A DNA stretch of 14,434 bases from Thalassiosira profunda (lineage: Eukaryota > Bacillariophyta > Thalassiosirophyceae > Thalassiosirales > Thalassiosiraceae). The stretch lies in assembly GCA_036939355.1 (NCBI GenBank), contig JALLAP010000785.1, positions 1 through 14,434 of the forward strand, written 5' to 3'. How positions within the stretch are numbered: the first letter of the stretch is position 1; every line of letters starts with the position of its first letter. Below are positions 1 through 7,345 of this stretch, one piece after another. The position numbers and the translations under genes are program-made. The notes under the pieces are model-generated. The model made no database searches, was not told the origin of the DNA, and was given only the letters and a program-made list of their open reading frames with translations.

Positions 1-246
1 TCATCAAGAAGCGCATCGAGGCGCTCATCGACCGAGAGTACCTGGAGCGAAGGTGCGTGGACATTAATTCTCTTGCTTCTTTGCATTTATTGCCATTATC
101 TAATGCATCAACGTTCGCTTCTTTCCAAACAGCTCGGAGAACACTCAACAGTGTGAGTTGCCTTCGTCTCGTTTCGTTGCATCTCTGCTTCAAGATCGCT
201 CATGTCACGTGTCCATTTTCTCTCTGCAGACAATTACCTCGCGTAA
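1..246 (+). CDS. Cullin, C-terminal end (partial, three exons)
   Basis: This is the last part of a cullin, the scaffold of cullin-RING ubiquitin ligases. The first exon (1-52) encodes IKKRIEALIDREYLER, the winged-helix end of the cullin neddylation domain. The ORF then breaks at a GT donor (53). I join it to a 20-nt microexon (133-152, after AAACAG, followed by GTGAGT) and a last exon (230-246, after CTCTGCAG). The splice gives SSENTQQYNYLA and a stop, matching the Tyr-x-Tyr-(Leu/Val/Ile)-Ala end typical of cullins. Introns are 53-132 (80 nt) and 153-229 (77 nt). The NEDD8-acceptor lysine would lie upstream, outside the window. The ending resembles CUL4/CUL1 types, but the paralogue cannot be decided from about 29 residues. 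Family assignment is firm; the microexon is inferred from frame and motif. Confidence 0.88.
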
Positions 247-466
247 CTTTGGGTGGATGCAGGTGGAGGTGGCTCGGGGAAACTTGAACTGTTTTGGCCG
301 GCAAAATGCTCTCTGGTGGTGGCCCACCTTTTCAGACTGGTGTGCTGCTCCCGGATCCCAAACGACAGCATTGCTTCTGATAAGTAACATTAGAGGAAAT
401 GTATATTCAACGAATCTGACCCTGAAGGCCTCTTTGCTGTCTTCGGCGTTTCCCTACTTTGCCTCT

Positions 467-1645
467 CTACCGGATCAATGATTCCGCCCACTCCAATTCT
501 TCGTCTGTAGGATCCCGGAACGCTCCCTCTTTCAAATCGCCTAGCTCGACTTCGCCGTGCCGTTCCCGACGCAATTCCACCACGGGATGGCCGCAGTTTG
601 CCAGCATTCTGCGGACCATTCGGTGCTTTCCCTCTTGCACAACCAGCCGGACGTCACAGAATGGGCCGGAGACCACCGATTGCGAACCTTCGTCTGCCTC
701 GTCGTCAATCGTCAACATTTCATCGGTATCCTTGTCATCGTCGTCCGCAGGGCCATCAGATGGGGCAACTTCCAACAGCTCGGCCGTGTGCACTCCCTCC
801 GAAGTTTTGACACCATCTAATAGCTTTTGCTTGAGTTCATCCTCGTCAGCCAGGCCCTGCACCGTTGCCACGTACTCCTTTTGCACGCCTCTCCTCGGAT
901 GGAGAAGCCTCTGCGTCAGCTGTCCGTCCCTCGAGAACAGTATCAACCCAGTGGTATCAAAATCGAGCCGTCCAACTGGATGCATTCCCGCCTTCACATA
1001 TTTCGGATCCAGCACCTGCCCCAAGTGTTTGCGGTTTTGGTCTTGATACTGCTTCGCATCTCCCATTGAAGAGAGCATATGCTTTGGCTTGTGATACACC
1101 AGCAGCAGTGGCGGTGGTCCAGGCAACAATTTCCCATCCAAAAACAGTGACGAATTGCCCGGCACCTTTTCTTTCGGACTCTTGATCCGGGTGCGTTCCG
1201 AGTGGGGCGCGTCGGGATGCGGCGCATATGTTATGCGCCTCGCCTTTGCAAGCTCGAACACCTGCGATCGGGAGCCAACGCCCCGGTGGGCGAGGAGCTT
1301 GTCGATGCGCGTGAGCTTGAGCTGTTGGGTGGCTCGTCGTCGTTGTTTGCGCGATTTGGGTTTGGTGGATTTAGTTAGCGGGGTATCCTCGACGGAAGAA
1401 GCATCCTCGCTTTGCAGAGATGCCAAATAACGCGTGGGCGGGCGAGATGTTGGATAGATGGTGAACCGCCCATGCAACTCATTGTTGTTGCAGAATGTGG
1501 GTCTGCATCGCTGTGGTGGGCATCTCGATGTGATGTGTGCAATCGACCTCGCCGCGCTCGATCGAAGGAAGATGTAAGACATGTTCAAAGTCACCAACAG
1601 CACTCGTTTCAGCAGGGAGCGCGCCGAAATGGATGCGCCCGGCAT
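467..1645 (-). CDS. RsuA/RluB-family rRNA pseudouridine synthase with organelle-like leader
   Basis: A single-exon gene for 392 residues. It should isomerise uridine to pseudouridine in rRNA, probably in plastid or mitochondrion. An S4 RNA-binding domain begins near residue 113 (RIDKLLAHRGVGSRSQ). The catalytic motif is HPVGRLDFDTTGLILFSRDG at about 222-241, with Asp228 as the predicted catalytic aspartate. The C-terminal EGKHRMVRRML (338-348) matches the family's conserved basic RNA-contact segment. Residues 1-75 are rich in Arg/Ser and poor in acids, as expected of a transit peptide. Two starts are possible: ATG at 1645 (weak context) or ATG at 1582 (A at -3), which gives a leader starting MSYIFLRSSAARS. 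An acidic insert (about 297-320) separates the central fold from the C-terminal motif and is absent from typical bacterial members. It shares a divergent intergenic region with the LCAT-like gene and converges on the cullin gene. Confidence 0.9.
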   Translation of the reverse strand: MPGASISARSLLKRVLLVTLNMSYIFLRSSAARSIAHITSRCPPQRCRPTFCNNNELHGRFTIYPTSRPPTRYLASLQSEDASSVEDTPLTKSTKPKSRKQRRRATQQLKLTRIDKLLAHRGVGSRSQVFELAKARRITYAPHPDAPHSERTRIKSPKEKVPGNSSLFLDGKLLPGPPPLLLVYHKPKHMLSSMGDAKQYQDQNRKHLGQVLDPKYVKAGMHPVGRLDFDTTGLILFSRDGQLTQRLLHPRRGVQKEYVATVQGLADEDELKQKLLDGVKTSEGVHTAELLEVAPSDGPADDDDKDTDEMLTIDDEADEGSQSVVSGPFCDVRLVVQEGKHRMVRRMLANCGHPVVELRRERHGEVELGDLKEGAFRDPTDEELEWAESLIR

Positions 1646-1660
1646 TGACGGATAGCGCGA

Positions 1661-1690
1661 GGGGGCGCGACAGGGGGCAGGGGTGTGGGG
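1661..1690 (+). other. Canonical G-quadruplex motif
   Basis: Four G-runs of 4-5 bases are separated by loops of 7, 2 and 3 bases, fitting the G3+N1-7 rule. It lies 16 bp upstream of the first ATG of the pseudouridine synthase, with the G-rich strand as the non-template strand for rightward transcription. Folding is inferred from the pattern only. Confidence 0.5.
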
Positions 1691-1739
1691 ATGGCTGGTG
1701 CGGGGTGGTGTGGGAGGAGAAAGCGCGCAGGTTTGATGT

Positions 1740-1779
1740 GGGTTAGGGTTGGGTTGTATTTCGGGTTAGGGTTAGGGTC
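1740..1779 (+). repeat. Short interstitial telomere-like (TTAGGG) tract
   Basis: TTAGGG occurs at 1743-1748, 1766-1771 and 1772-1777, with degenerate GGGTT units between them. Diatom and most eukaryotic telomeres use TTAGGG, and the complementary telo-box (AAACCCTAA-like) is a promoter element in plants. Lying between two divergent genes, it could be a transcription-factor site or a relic of telomere repeat insertion. It is far too short to be a chromosome end. Confidence 0.65.
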
Positions 1780-2081
1780 ACCTCTGTACCGCTGCTTCCT
1801 CTCCATCATCCACTCGCCCGCCCCGGCAGCTTCGCCCGTCATCCAGCTCTGCTCCCTCGTCCCCCGCCAACGACATCCCCTGCTCCGTCACTGCTTCTTC
1901 CCTCGCCCTCCTGTGCAGCGGCGTGCGGATCTGCCTCCCAGACGTGAACACAAACGCGCTGCAATTTTGGTGCACCCGATTGCAATGTTCCCTGATGACA
2001 CTTTCACTTCTTCGCTTGAGAGATAGGGCAATCATCCTCCTGCAAATCATTCTCTGGACCAGAATGTCGACAATATCCGCC

Positions 2082-4061
2082 ATGGTGGCTTCCCGCGCTG
2101 TGTGCTCCTTCGTGGGCCGGGGCAGCGCGAGTATCGTCGGCCCGCAGATGCGGGCTGCAAGGCAACAACGAGGCGCTCCTCTGCACGTGTCATACGCCAC
2201 ATCATCTTCGACATCAGGCAGAGGCTTTGGCAAAGATGCCGACAAATCTGCAAAGGACAAATGGAAGGTTGTGGACGTGCCTCTTGTCTTCGTGCCAGGG
2301 ATGAAAGGCACCCATCTTGCCTTCGAGAATGATGCAACCAGTCAGATGGCCACCGATAAACAATCCACCAGGAAGAAGAGAGCGTGGCTGACTCTGGGCA
2401 ACCTGCTGAATTTTCCACCGCGGCCCGACAACGACAAAGCGAGGGATTTGTCCCTTCCGTTGACATATGATTACACTCCCCCGGCCAAGGGAGAGGAGGG
2501 GCATGAGTTTTCGTCGCACTACCCGCGGCAGCATCGAGGGGATCTCGTCCCTGATGGCATCGTGGATCACATCATCGAATTGAATGTGGGGAGCAAGAAC
2601 GCAACGAACTACGTGGACCTGAACTTTCTCCCTTTCTACGGCCATGTGACGCGTATGCTGCGGGAAATTGATATCGAGTACCACGCACGGCGCCACGATG
2701 GCAAGGTGGAGTCCACCGAATCCTTTCTTGGCCAAGATGACGAAGCTGCAGAAGAGGCGAGTGAAAAAGGAATCGTCGATAGGGCGGGATCCTTTGTGGA
2801 GCGTGCGTCCAACTGGGCATTCCGGAACGAAACGGCAAAAGAGCAACAATCCCATCACTCTCTGAGGCACTGCCGGCCCACAGCAGTTTTCGCATACGAT
2901 TGGCGCCGACCTCTTCCCGAGCTGTGCACTGCGCTGCATCAATTCTGCGAAGATACATTTCCGGGCCAGCCTGTGCAGATCCTCGCGCATTCGCTTGGCG
3001 GATTGATGACTTTTGCTGCAATGAGAGAGAATCCTGAGAAGTACCGCCCGGGTTGCACGGTTGTCGGGGTTCCGTTTGAAACGGGCATCCAATATTTACA
3101 GGACCTGCACAAGGGCTACTACACCGAGCTCGACCGCTGCAGACAATTCACGCCTGACAAACAATTCAGCATGAGCAGCCATTGGTCCTTCTTTCCCATC
3201 ACAAAGGACCGTTGCGAAGATAGGTTTGTCGACGTCTCAGAGAGGAGTGACCTGGACGAGAGCCAATTTAGCTGGGACAAGTCCGGTATCGGCAAAGAGG
3301 CAAAGTTCCAGCCAAAAATCGACGGCCGCAATGCATACTTCGACTTCTACGACGTTGAGGAATGGGAAAGGCTGGACATTGGCATCTTTGGGCCCGAGTA
3401 CGATGATCTTCTCACTGACGAGCAAAGGGACGCCTACAAAGAACACATGAGGATTCAAATGGCAGCCGCAAAGAAGTGGCGGAAGGACGTGTTGGGCGAA
3501 GGCGAAGGGCAGAGTGTATTGGGCGAAGGGTACAACTTTCCTCCGTTGGTGGCAATGGCATCGGATGCCGTACCCACGGTCAATCAAATCATACGTCGAC
3601 GCAAGCAGACGGCGGCGCAAAACAGCGTGACGAGGAAAGGCAGATCTCCTCTGAATCCGTGGTCTTACGACTACGTGAGCGGTCGATCCGTGCCGGGCGA
3701 TGGCCGTATCGATTTTGACAAGGCGTTCCCGCCCGGATTTGTCGAGCACAAGAGGATAGCTCTTGACAGCAAGCATGCCTCACAAATGTGCTGGGAAGAG
3801 TCAGGTGGTTCGTTGGGGACAATTTACCGTGAGGTTGTTGAGCAGGCAGAAGAGTATTTACGGCGACAGAAAGATGTGGGAGAATCGGATCGCAACCCTA
3901 GCGCTGAGGCAGTGGAACGCAGGTCAGTGATGAAGAGAATTAGGCTCGGGGCGAGAAATGCGAGGAAACGGCTGCGGGGTAGAAGAGCAGTCGATTCCCG
4001 AGAGCTGGCGGTTGCGGGCCGTCCGAGACGCTTTTCGTTGCGAAGAAGAAGGAGGCGTTAA
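2082..4061 (+). CDS. LCAT-like alpha/beta-hydrolase (phospholipid/sterol acyltransferase or lipase)
   Basis: A single-exon gene for 659 residues, counted from the ATG at 2082 with its strong GCCATGG context; an upstream in-frame ATG at 2064 is weaker. Family features in order: the strand and oxyanion segment VPLVFVPGMKGTHL (66-79), YDWRRPL before the nucleophile elbow, and the elbow AHSLGG with Ser304. A likely Asp lies in PGDGRID (Asp540) and a likely His in DSKHASQ (His565), with the order and spacing of an LCAT-type triad. Members move acyl groups between phospholipids and acceptors or hydrolyse phospholipids; the acceptor cannot be told here. The first 48 residues are basic, Ser/Ala-rich and almost free of acids, which suggests a mitochondrial or plastid presequence. 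An acidic insert lies between the oxyanion segment and the elbow, and the tail ends in a run of Arg. Assignment to the LCAT superfamily is fairly sure; the exact substrate is unknown. Confidence 0.85.
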   Translation: MVASRAVCSFVGRGSASIVGPQMRAARQQRGAPLHVSYATSSSTSGRGFGKDADKSAKDKWKVVDVPLVFVPGMKGTHLAFENDATSQMATDKQSTRKKRAWLTLGNLLNFPPRPDNDKARDLSLPLTYDYTPPAKGEEGHEFSSHYPRQHRGDLVPDGIVDHIIELNVGSKNATNYVDLNFLPFYGHVTRMLREIDIEYHARRHDGKVESTESFLGQDDEAAEEASEKGIVDRAGSFVERASNWAFRNETAKEQQSHHSLRHCRPTAVFAYDWRRPLPELCTALHQFCEDTFPGQPVQILAHSLGGLMTFAAMRENPEKYRPGCTVVGVPFETGIQYLQDLHKGYYTELDRCRQFTPDKQFSMSSHWSFFPITKDRCEDRFVDVSERSDLDESQFSWDKSGIGKEAKFQPKIDGRNAYFDFYDVEEWERLDIGIFGPEYDDLLTDEQRDAYKEHMRIQMAAAKKWRKDVLGEGEGQSVLGEGYNFPPLVAMASDAVPTVNQIIRRRKQTAAQNSVTRKGRSPLNPWSYDYVSGRSVPGDGRIDFDKAFPPGFVEHKRIALDSKHASQMCWEESGGSLGTIYREVVEQAEEYLRRQKDVGESDRNPSAEAVERRSVMKRIRLGARNARKRLRGRRAVDSRELAVAGRPRRFSLRRRRRR

Positions 4062-4220
4062 ATTTGCGAGCAAGAGAGTTGAACAAGGAGATCCAACTCG
4101 ACTCGAACTGCCCCTTTTGTGGCTTCCCCAAAACACTTTCACTTCTACGTGCGACTGGTGTGTCCAGTCAATTTTAGACCACGCATGACTGCTGAGAATC
4201 ACCAAATTCGACCCCCCATG

Positions 4221-4226
4221 AATAAA
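4221..4226 (+). promoter_or_regulatory. Possible polyadenylation signal AATAAA for LCAT-like gene
   Basis: A perfect AATAAA lies 160 nt after the stop codon of the LCAT-like gene and 87 nt before the next start codon on the same strand. Algal poly(A) signals are variable, so this is only a positional suggestion. Confidence 0.3.
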
Positions 4227-4312
4227 CACGTTCTCCACGCCAGGTCGACCCTCTCGAACGCCACAACCAAAGGCAACGCCTCTTTCCACCACTACAACAC
4301 GCTGCTGGAACG

Positions 4313-4986
4313 ATGCGCTCCGAGAGAGGCCTGCAAGCGGCAGTTGGCGTCGTCCTAGCCTTCTCGTTGCTGTGGACGATTGCCATTTTGGTTCCGGACC
4401 CTGGTGCTAGTCGCGACGCAGCGCCGCAGGGCCTCGTGGTCAATGGAACGCGTTACGTTCTCGACTCCAACGTCGATCAGTCAGCAACTGGCTCGAGCGC
4501 CCGCATCATACACTCTTATGCGTCGACTGCCACTGCTCAGAAGGTGAGTGGCTCCACTGCTTCTTCGCGACTGAATCAATTACAGCACCCCAGCTCCCGC
4601 TAACAACAATCGCTTTTCCACGCTCGCAGACGCCCAAAGGCTCATCAACGACCACGCAACGAAGGCTCCAGTCGCAGCCGTCTCTAACCAGAACGTCCGT
4701 AGCAACAACCAATGGCACCTCGTCGAGCAAGAAGAGCGATCCGCTCCTTCCGCGGTGGGCGTGGTTTTCGCTCGTCGTCGTCTTCAACGCCAGTCGCTTC
4801 GTCAAGAAGAAGAAGCGGGAGGAAATCGAAGAGGAAGATTGGTTCATGAAGAGCGGCCTCGACTCCCAGCTGCAGTACATGGGCGTCCGAAAGTACGAGG
4901 AAGACTTTCTCAGCGTCGACGGCTCGATGTATGGTTCGATGTCCCAGTGGAGCGGCGACGAGTGTGATAAGTTTGATATGTGTTGA
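4313..4986 (+). CDS. Unrecognised small protein with two hydrophobic segments (two exons)
   Basis: I do not recognise this gene. Exon 1 (4313-4543) and exon 2 (4630-4986) are joined over an 86-nt phase-0 intron with donor AAG|GTGAGT and acceptor CTCGCAG, giving 195 residues. The ATG has A at -3. Residues 7-27 form a hydrophobic N-terminal segment (signal peptide or anchor). Residues 40-118 are Ser/Thr/Gln-rich with two Asn-Gly-Thr sequons. A second hydrophobic stretch (WAWFSLVVVFNASRFV, 120-135) is followed at once by KKKKREE and an acidic, Trp/Tyr-containing tail ending SGDECDKFDMC. This looks like a type of small membrane protein with a short charged tail, but no function is implied. It is the only gene in tandem with its left neighbour, 251 bp after the LCAT-like stop. 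The sharp splice sites and open frame in both exons support it as a real gene. Confidence 0.68.
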
Positions 4987-5157
4987 TTGGTGGGAATTGT
5001 CGAAGCACCTGAACGGCCCTATCTATCCAATGGCGGTTTGTGGGCGCTTCTGTCTTGCTTTCCGGTGACGCTGATTGGTTGGTTGGCTCATTGAATCTTG
5101 GTATTTGTTGCGTCGATAATTCATAGAGATGCTCTATCTCCTTCTACCTGCATGTCG

Positions 5158-6284
5158 TCATCTGTGCTTCACGATAATCTCCGCCGTAAACAGCATGGGG
5201 GAGGACGTTTTCACCGTCACCACGCCGTCCAGCGCTCGATTCGACGAGCTCACGAGCCCGCCAAACTCGAGGGGCACGTCTCCGTCCAGATTCCATTTGA
5301 GACCGGTCGTTATCACCTTCTCGCAACGACCTAGGATGGGAATGAGGCCACACGTGGGCCCCTCGCCCACCTGATAATTCTGATCTTCGTTCTCCAATCT
5401 ATCCCCAGGAAATCTGAGGCATATCTCATTCGTCGCCGGCGATTCCTTCAGCGCAAAGGCGCACGTTTCCTCGTTGTACAGTGCCAGCGTCGCTCGTGCA
5501 AATGCCTCCTTCTTTCCCCACACGCAAATGGCGTTGACGCACCCCATCTCCTGGTCGAATCGCCCTCCAAAGGCTCCGTAGATGAAGGCTCTGGATGCTC
5601 TCCCGTCGCTGCATGCCTTCGCCATCCATTTTTCTACCGCAATCAGTGACTTCTGCTCGGTGATTGGGCACAAAAGATAATACATGAAGCGCATCATCCA
5701 ATCATGGCAAATGACTTCATGAATTGCACACTCACATCCAAATCGTGATGATTCTGGTCCTCGACGCGCACAATTGCAACTCCCCTCGCCGCGTAGTACT
5801 CTCGCACATCGTCCCGGACCGAGTCCAAATCTCCCGTGATAACATCCGGAAGATACTCTTCACCGCCCTCTCTCCCTTCCACTGCAATGGCAGCGGTGGC
5901 ATCGTACAATCGATTCGCCCCGCCGTCGGCGCAGACGCGGTAGGAGGAGGCGTCCCACAACGCGCCGAGCACCCCGGCCAATTTGCCGTCGGATGCCCCG
6001 CTCGGTGCGATGGGGGTGTTGAGCATTACGAGCGCCGAGGCGATCGCATCGTTGTCGCCCGCGGGAAAGAACGGACTCTCGTAGCGATGCACGCTTGGTG
6101 GATTGCCATCCCATGTTTGAGCGGCCGCTTTCGCAGGCGGGCGGGATGCACCATCATCGGCCACTGCAGACATAGTTGCAATTGAGCGCAAATTGCGTGA
6201 GAGGAATGCAGATGATAGTCCGGCCGAGGCGAGAATCCAAGCGATGCAGAGAGTCGAGCTTGCAATGCGTCGTCCCCTGGCCAT
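5158..6284 (-). CDS. Thiamin pyrophosphokinase with plastid-type leader (two exons)
   Basis: It transfers pyrophosphate from ATP to thiamin to make thiamin pyrophosphate. Exon 1 is 6284-5736 and exon 2 is 5652-5158, with an 83-nt phase-0 intron (5653-5735; GTGAGT donor, CAG acceptor), giving 347 residues. The splice restores HHDLD|KSLIAVEKWM, where the family has its conserved Asp-Lys segment. Other motifs: CADGGANRLYD (118-128), ITGDLDSV (149-156), GAFGGRFDQ (209-217), and the C-terminal GLKWNL...FGGLVSSSN...TSSPMLFT (300-339) that binds thiamin. Residues 1-37 (MARGRRIASSTLCIAWILAS then AGLSSAFLSRNLRS) look like a signal peptide with an ASAFAP-type Phe motif. A second in-frame ATG at 6173 would give a leaderless form. 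The frame stays open upstream to 6380 but has no ATG there. It is divergent to the fibrillin gene. Confidence 0.93.
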
Positions 6285-6321
6285 TCTTCGCCATTGCAGC
6301 CGCGTGGTGGCGTCGGAGGAC

Positions 6322-6343
6322 GGGGGACGGGGGGGGGCGGGGG
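6322..6343 (+). other. Poly-G tract with G-quadruplex potential
   Basis: G-runs of 5, 9 and 5 bases, separated by AC and C, can supply four G-triplets. It lies about 40 bp upstream of the thiamin pyrophosphokinase start codon. Runs this long are also prone to sequencing error. Confidence 0.4.
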
Positions 6344-6390
6344 CGGTTGCAACATGCAACACGGCCGGATCAGGTTGCAATCTCCTTGAG

Positions 6391-6408
6391 TTTACGTATA
6401 TTTACGTA
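6391..6408 (+). promoter_or_regulatory. Tandem ACGT-core elements (two TTTACGTA, 10-bp period)
   Basis: TTTACGTA occurs at 6391-6398 and again at 6401-6408, one helical turn apart and 41 bp before the fibrillin ATG. Both contain the palindrome TACGTA, whose ACGT core is the typical target of bZIP factors. Function is inferred from the repeat, phasing and position. Confidence 0.4.
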
Positions 6409-6448
6409 CTTCTACTCCTTACTTGCTTCCACTTCTTCCTCCTCCACC

Positions 6449-7246
6449 ATGCGGGCCGTCCTCTTCCTCGCCGCCGCCAGCCTCGGCCGCGGCGCGGCAT
6501 TCAACCTCCCGGGCCTAACCAACATCTTCCAGCCGCCCGCACCAACCTCAGCAGCTGGCGGCGGAAAGAAGCTGGCCTCTGAGGAATCCCAACTGCTGGC
6601 GGCGATCAGCAACACGGGCAACGGCAAGGATGCCGACCTCGCGACGCAGGCCCGCGTTCTGTCGCTTGTGAGGAAGATGGAGACTGCGTCGCCGCCGAGT
6701 CCAACGCTTCTTTCCAATGTGGATGAGGCGAAATCGATGCTAGATGGCGACTGGTATTTGCAATACACTGCACCGAGCGAGATCGACGTGGACAGTGAGG
6801 GAGACGACAAATGGGTGGCTGTTGATGCGGCGGAGGGAGACGCAAACATCGAAACCCGCCAATTTGGCACCGCCGGATCTGTTTCTGGCGGAGGTATCCC
6901 CGTAGATGCAAGCTCGGATCCGGCTTTGCAATCCTTTGACATTGATAATAGCAGGGTAACCAACAAGATTATGGCGGGGATTGGACAGGTGACTGTCGGG
7001 GGTGGGTTCCGCCAGAGCAGCAAGGTGCCGTTGCGGGCGGTGGTCGGGTTCGATACGGCGAAGATCGCACTCAACGTCGGTCCAACAATTGACATCAGCT
7101 TCTTGTTCGACATTCGGGCCGCGATTAAGGGCACATTTGATGCAGGGTGGTTGGAGGTTACGTACATCTCCGATAATCTGAGGATTGGGAGGGGCAACAA
7201 GGGATCTTTGTTCATTCTGACGAGAGAGAAAGATGTCAATGTCTAG
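6449..7246 (+). CDS. Plastid fibrillin / PAP-family protein
   Basis: A single-exon gene for 265 residues, started at the ATG in a CCACCATG context. Fibrillins (plastid-lipid-associated proteins) are lipocalin-like proteins of plastoglobules, thylakoids and stroma that bind hydrophobic molecules such as quinones. The family start motif is LDGDWYLQYTAPSEI (98-112) and the family end motif is WLEVTYISDNLRIGRGNKGS (234-253), with a hydrophobic beta-rich middle (FGTAGSV, VTVGGGFR, RAVVGFDTAKIALNVGPTID). The N-terminus MRAVLFLAAASLGRGAAFNL reads as a signal peptide ending in an AAF site, the pattern of proteins imported into secondary plastids. It shares a 164-bp promoter with thiamin pyrophosphokinase and is only 99 bp from the convergent SUA5 stop. 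The fibrillin subgroup cannot be assigned from the sequence alone. Confidence 0.9.
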   Translation: MRAVLFLAAASLGRGAAFNLPGLTNIFQPPAPTSAAGGGKKLASEESQLLAAISNTGNGKDADLATQARVLSLVRKMETASPPSPTLLSNVDEAKSMLDGDWYLQYTAPSEIDVDSEGDDKWVAVDAAEGDANIETRQFGTAGSVSGGGIPVDASSDPALQSFDIDNSRVTNKIMAGIGQVTVGGGFRQSSKVPLRAVVGFDTAKIALNVGPTIDISFLFDIRAAIKGTFDAGWLEVTYISDNLRIGRGNKGSLFILTREKDVNV

Positions 7247-7345
7247 AAAGGTGCATGACCAAACACATGCACGGTTCCCGGGCTGAGTGCAAGGGCACGA
7301 GAAAGGATAATCAAGTTACAATTTTACTCTCATTGACCAACGGGG

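Larger units (their letters stand above)
1646..2081. promoter_or_regulatory. Divergent intergenic region between pseudouridine synthase and LCAT-like gene
   Basis: This 436-bp stretch separates two divergent start codons and must hold both 5' ends. No credible coding gene was found in it. It contains a G-rich tract (1661-1720) and three TTAGGG units with related GGGTT repeats (about 1740-1779), then a pyrimidine-rich stretch (about 1795-1920) on the + strand. Out-of-frame ATGs, such as the one at 1985 whose frame closes at 2026, precede the LCAT-like start, so transcription probably begins downstream of them or they act as upstream ORFs. No TATA box was recognised. Confidence 0.6.
6285..6448. 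promoter_or_regulatory. Divergent promoter between thiamin pyrophosphokinase and fibrillin
   Basis: 164 bp separate the two start codons. The region holds a very G-rich run (6322-6343), a GTTGCA...TGCAAC inverted repeat with a 3-nt loop (6346-6360), and two TTTACGTA elements exactly 10 bp apart. A pyrimidine-rich leader and CCACCATG then precede the fibrillin start. An 11-codon upstream ORF (6354-6389, +) is possible if the fibrillin transcript starts far enough upstream. Confidence 0.6.

Noticed and set aside
310..335. GGTGG/CCACC hairpin downstream of cullin
   Set aside because: A 5-bp stem with no T-run in a eukaryotic 3' region; no reason to call it a terminator or RNA gene.
1923..2081. 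53-residue upstream extension of the LCAT-like protein
   Set aside because: It begins with a non-ATG codon and lies in an intergenic-looking leader; the ATG at 2082 has a much stronger context. The ATG at 2064 remains a minor alternative.
2214..3092. 292-residue open frame on the minus strand inside the LCAT-like gene
   Set aside because: It lies wholly opposite a gene with clear family motifs, shows no recognisable domain, and is explained by codon bias of the sense strand.
6354..6389. 11-codon upstream ORF before fibrillin
   Set aside because: The ATG context is ordinary, and the transcript start may lie downstream, so it is mentioned only within the promoter entry.
6412..7239. 275-residue minus-strand open frame covering the fibrillin gene
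   Set aside because: It begins with TTG rather than ATG, is Ser/Pro/Thr-rich low-complexity text, and mirrors the sense fibrillin frame.
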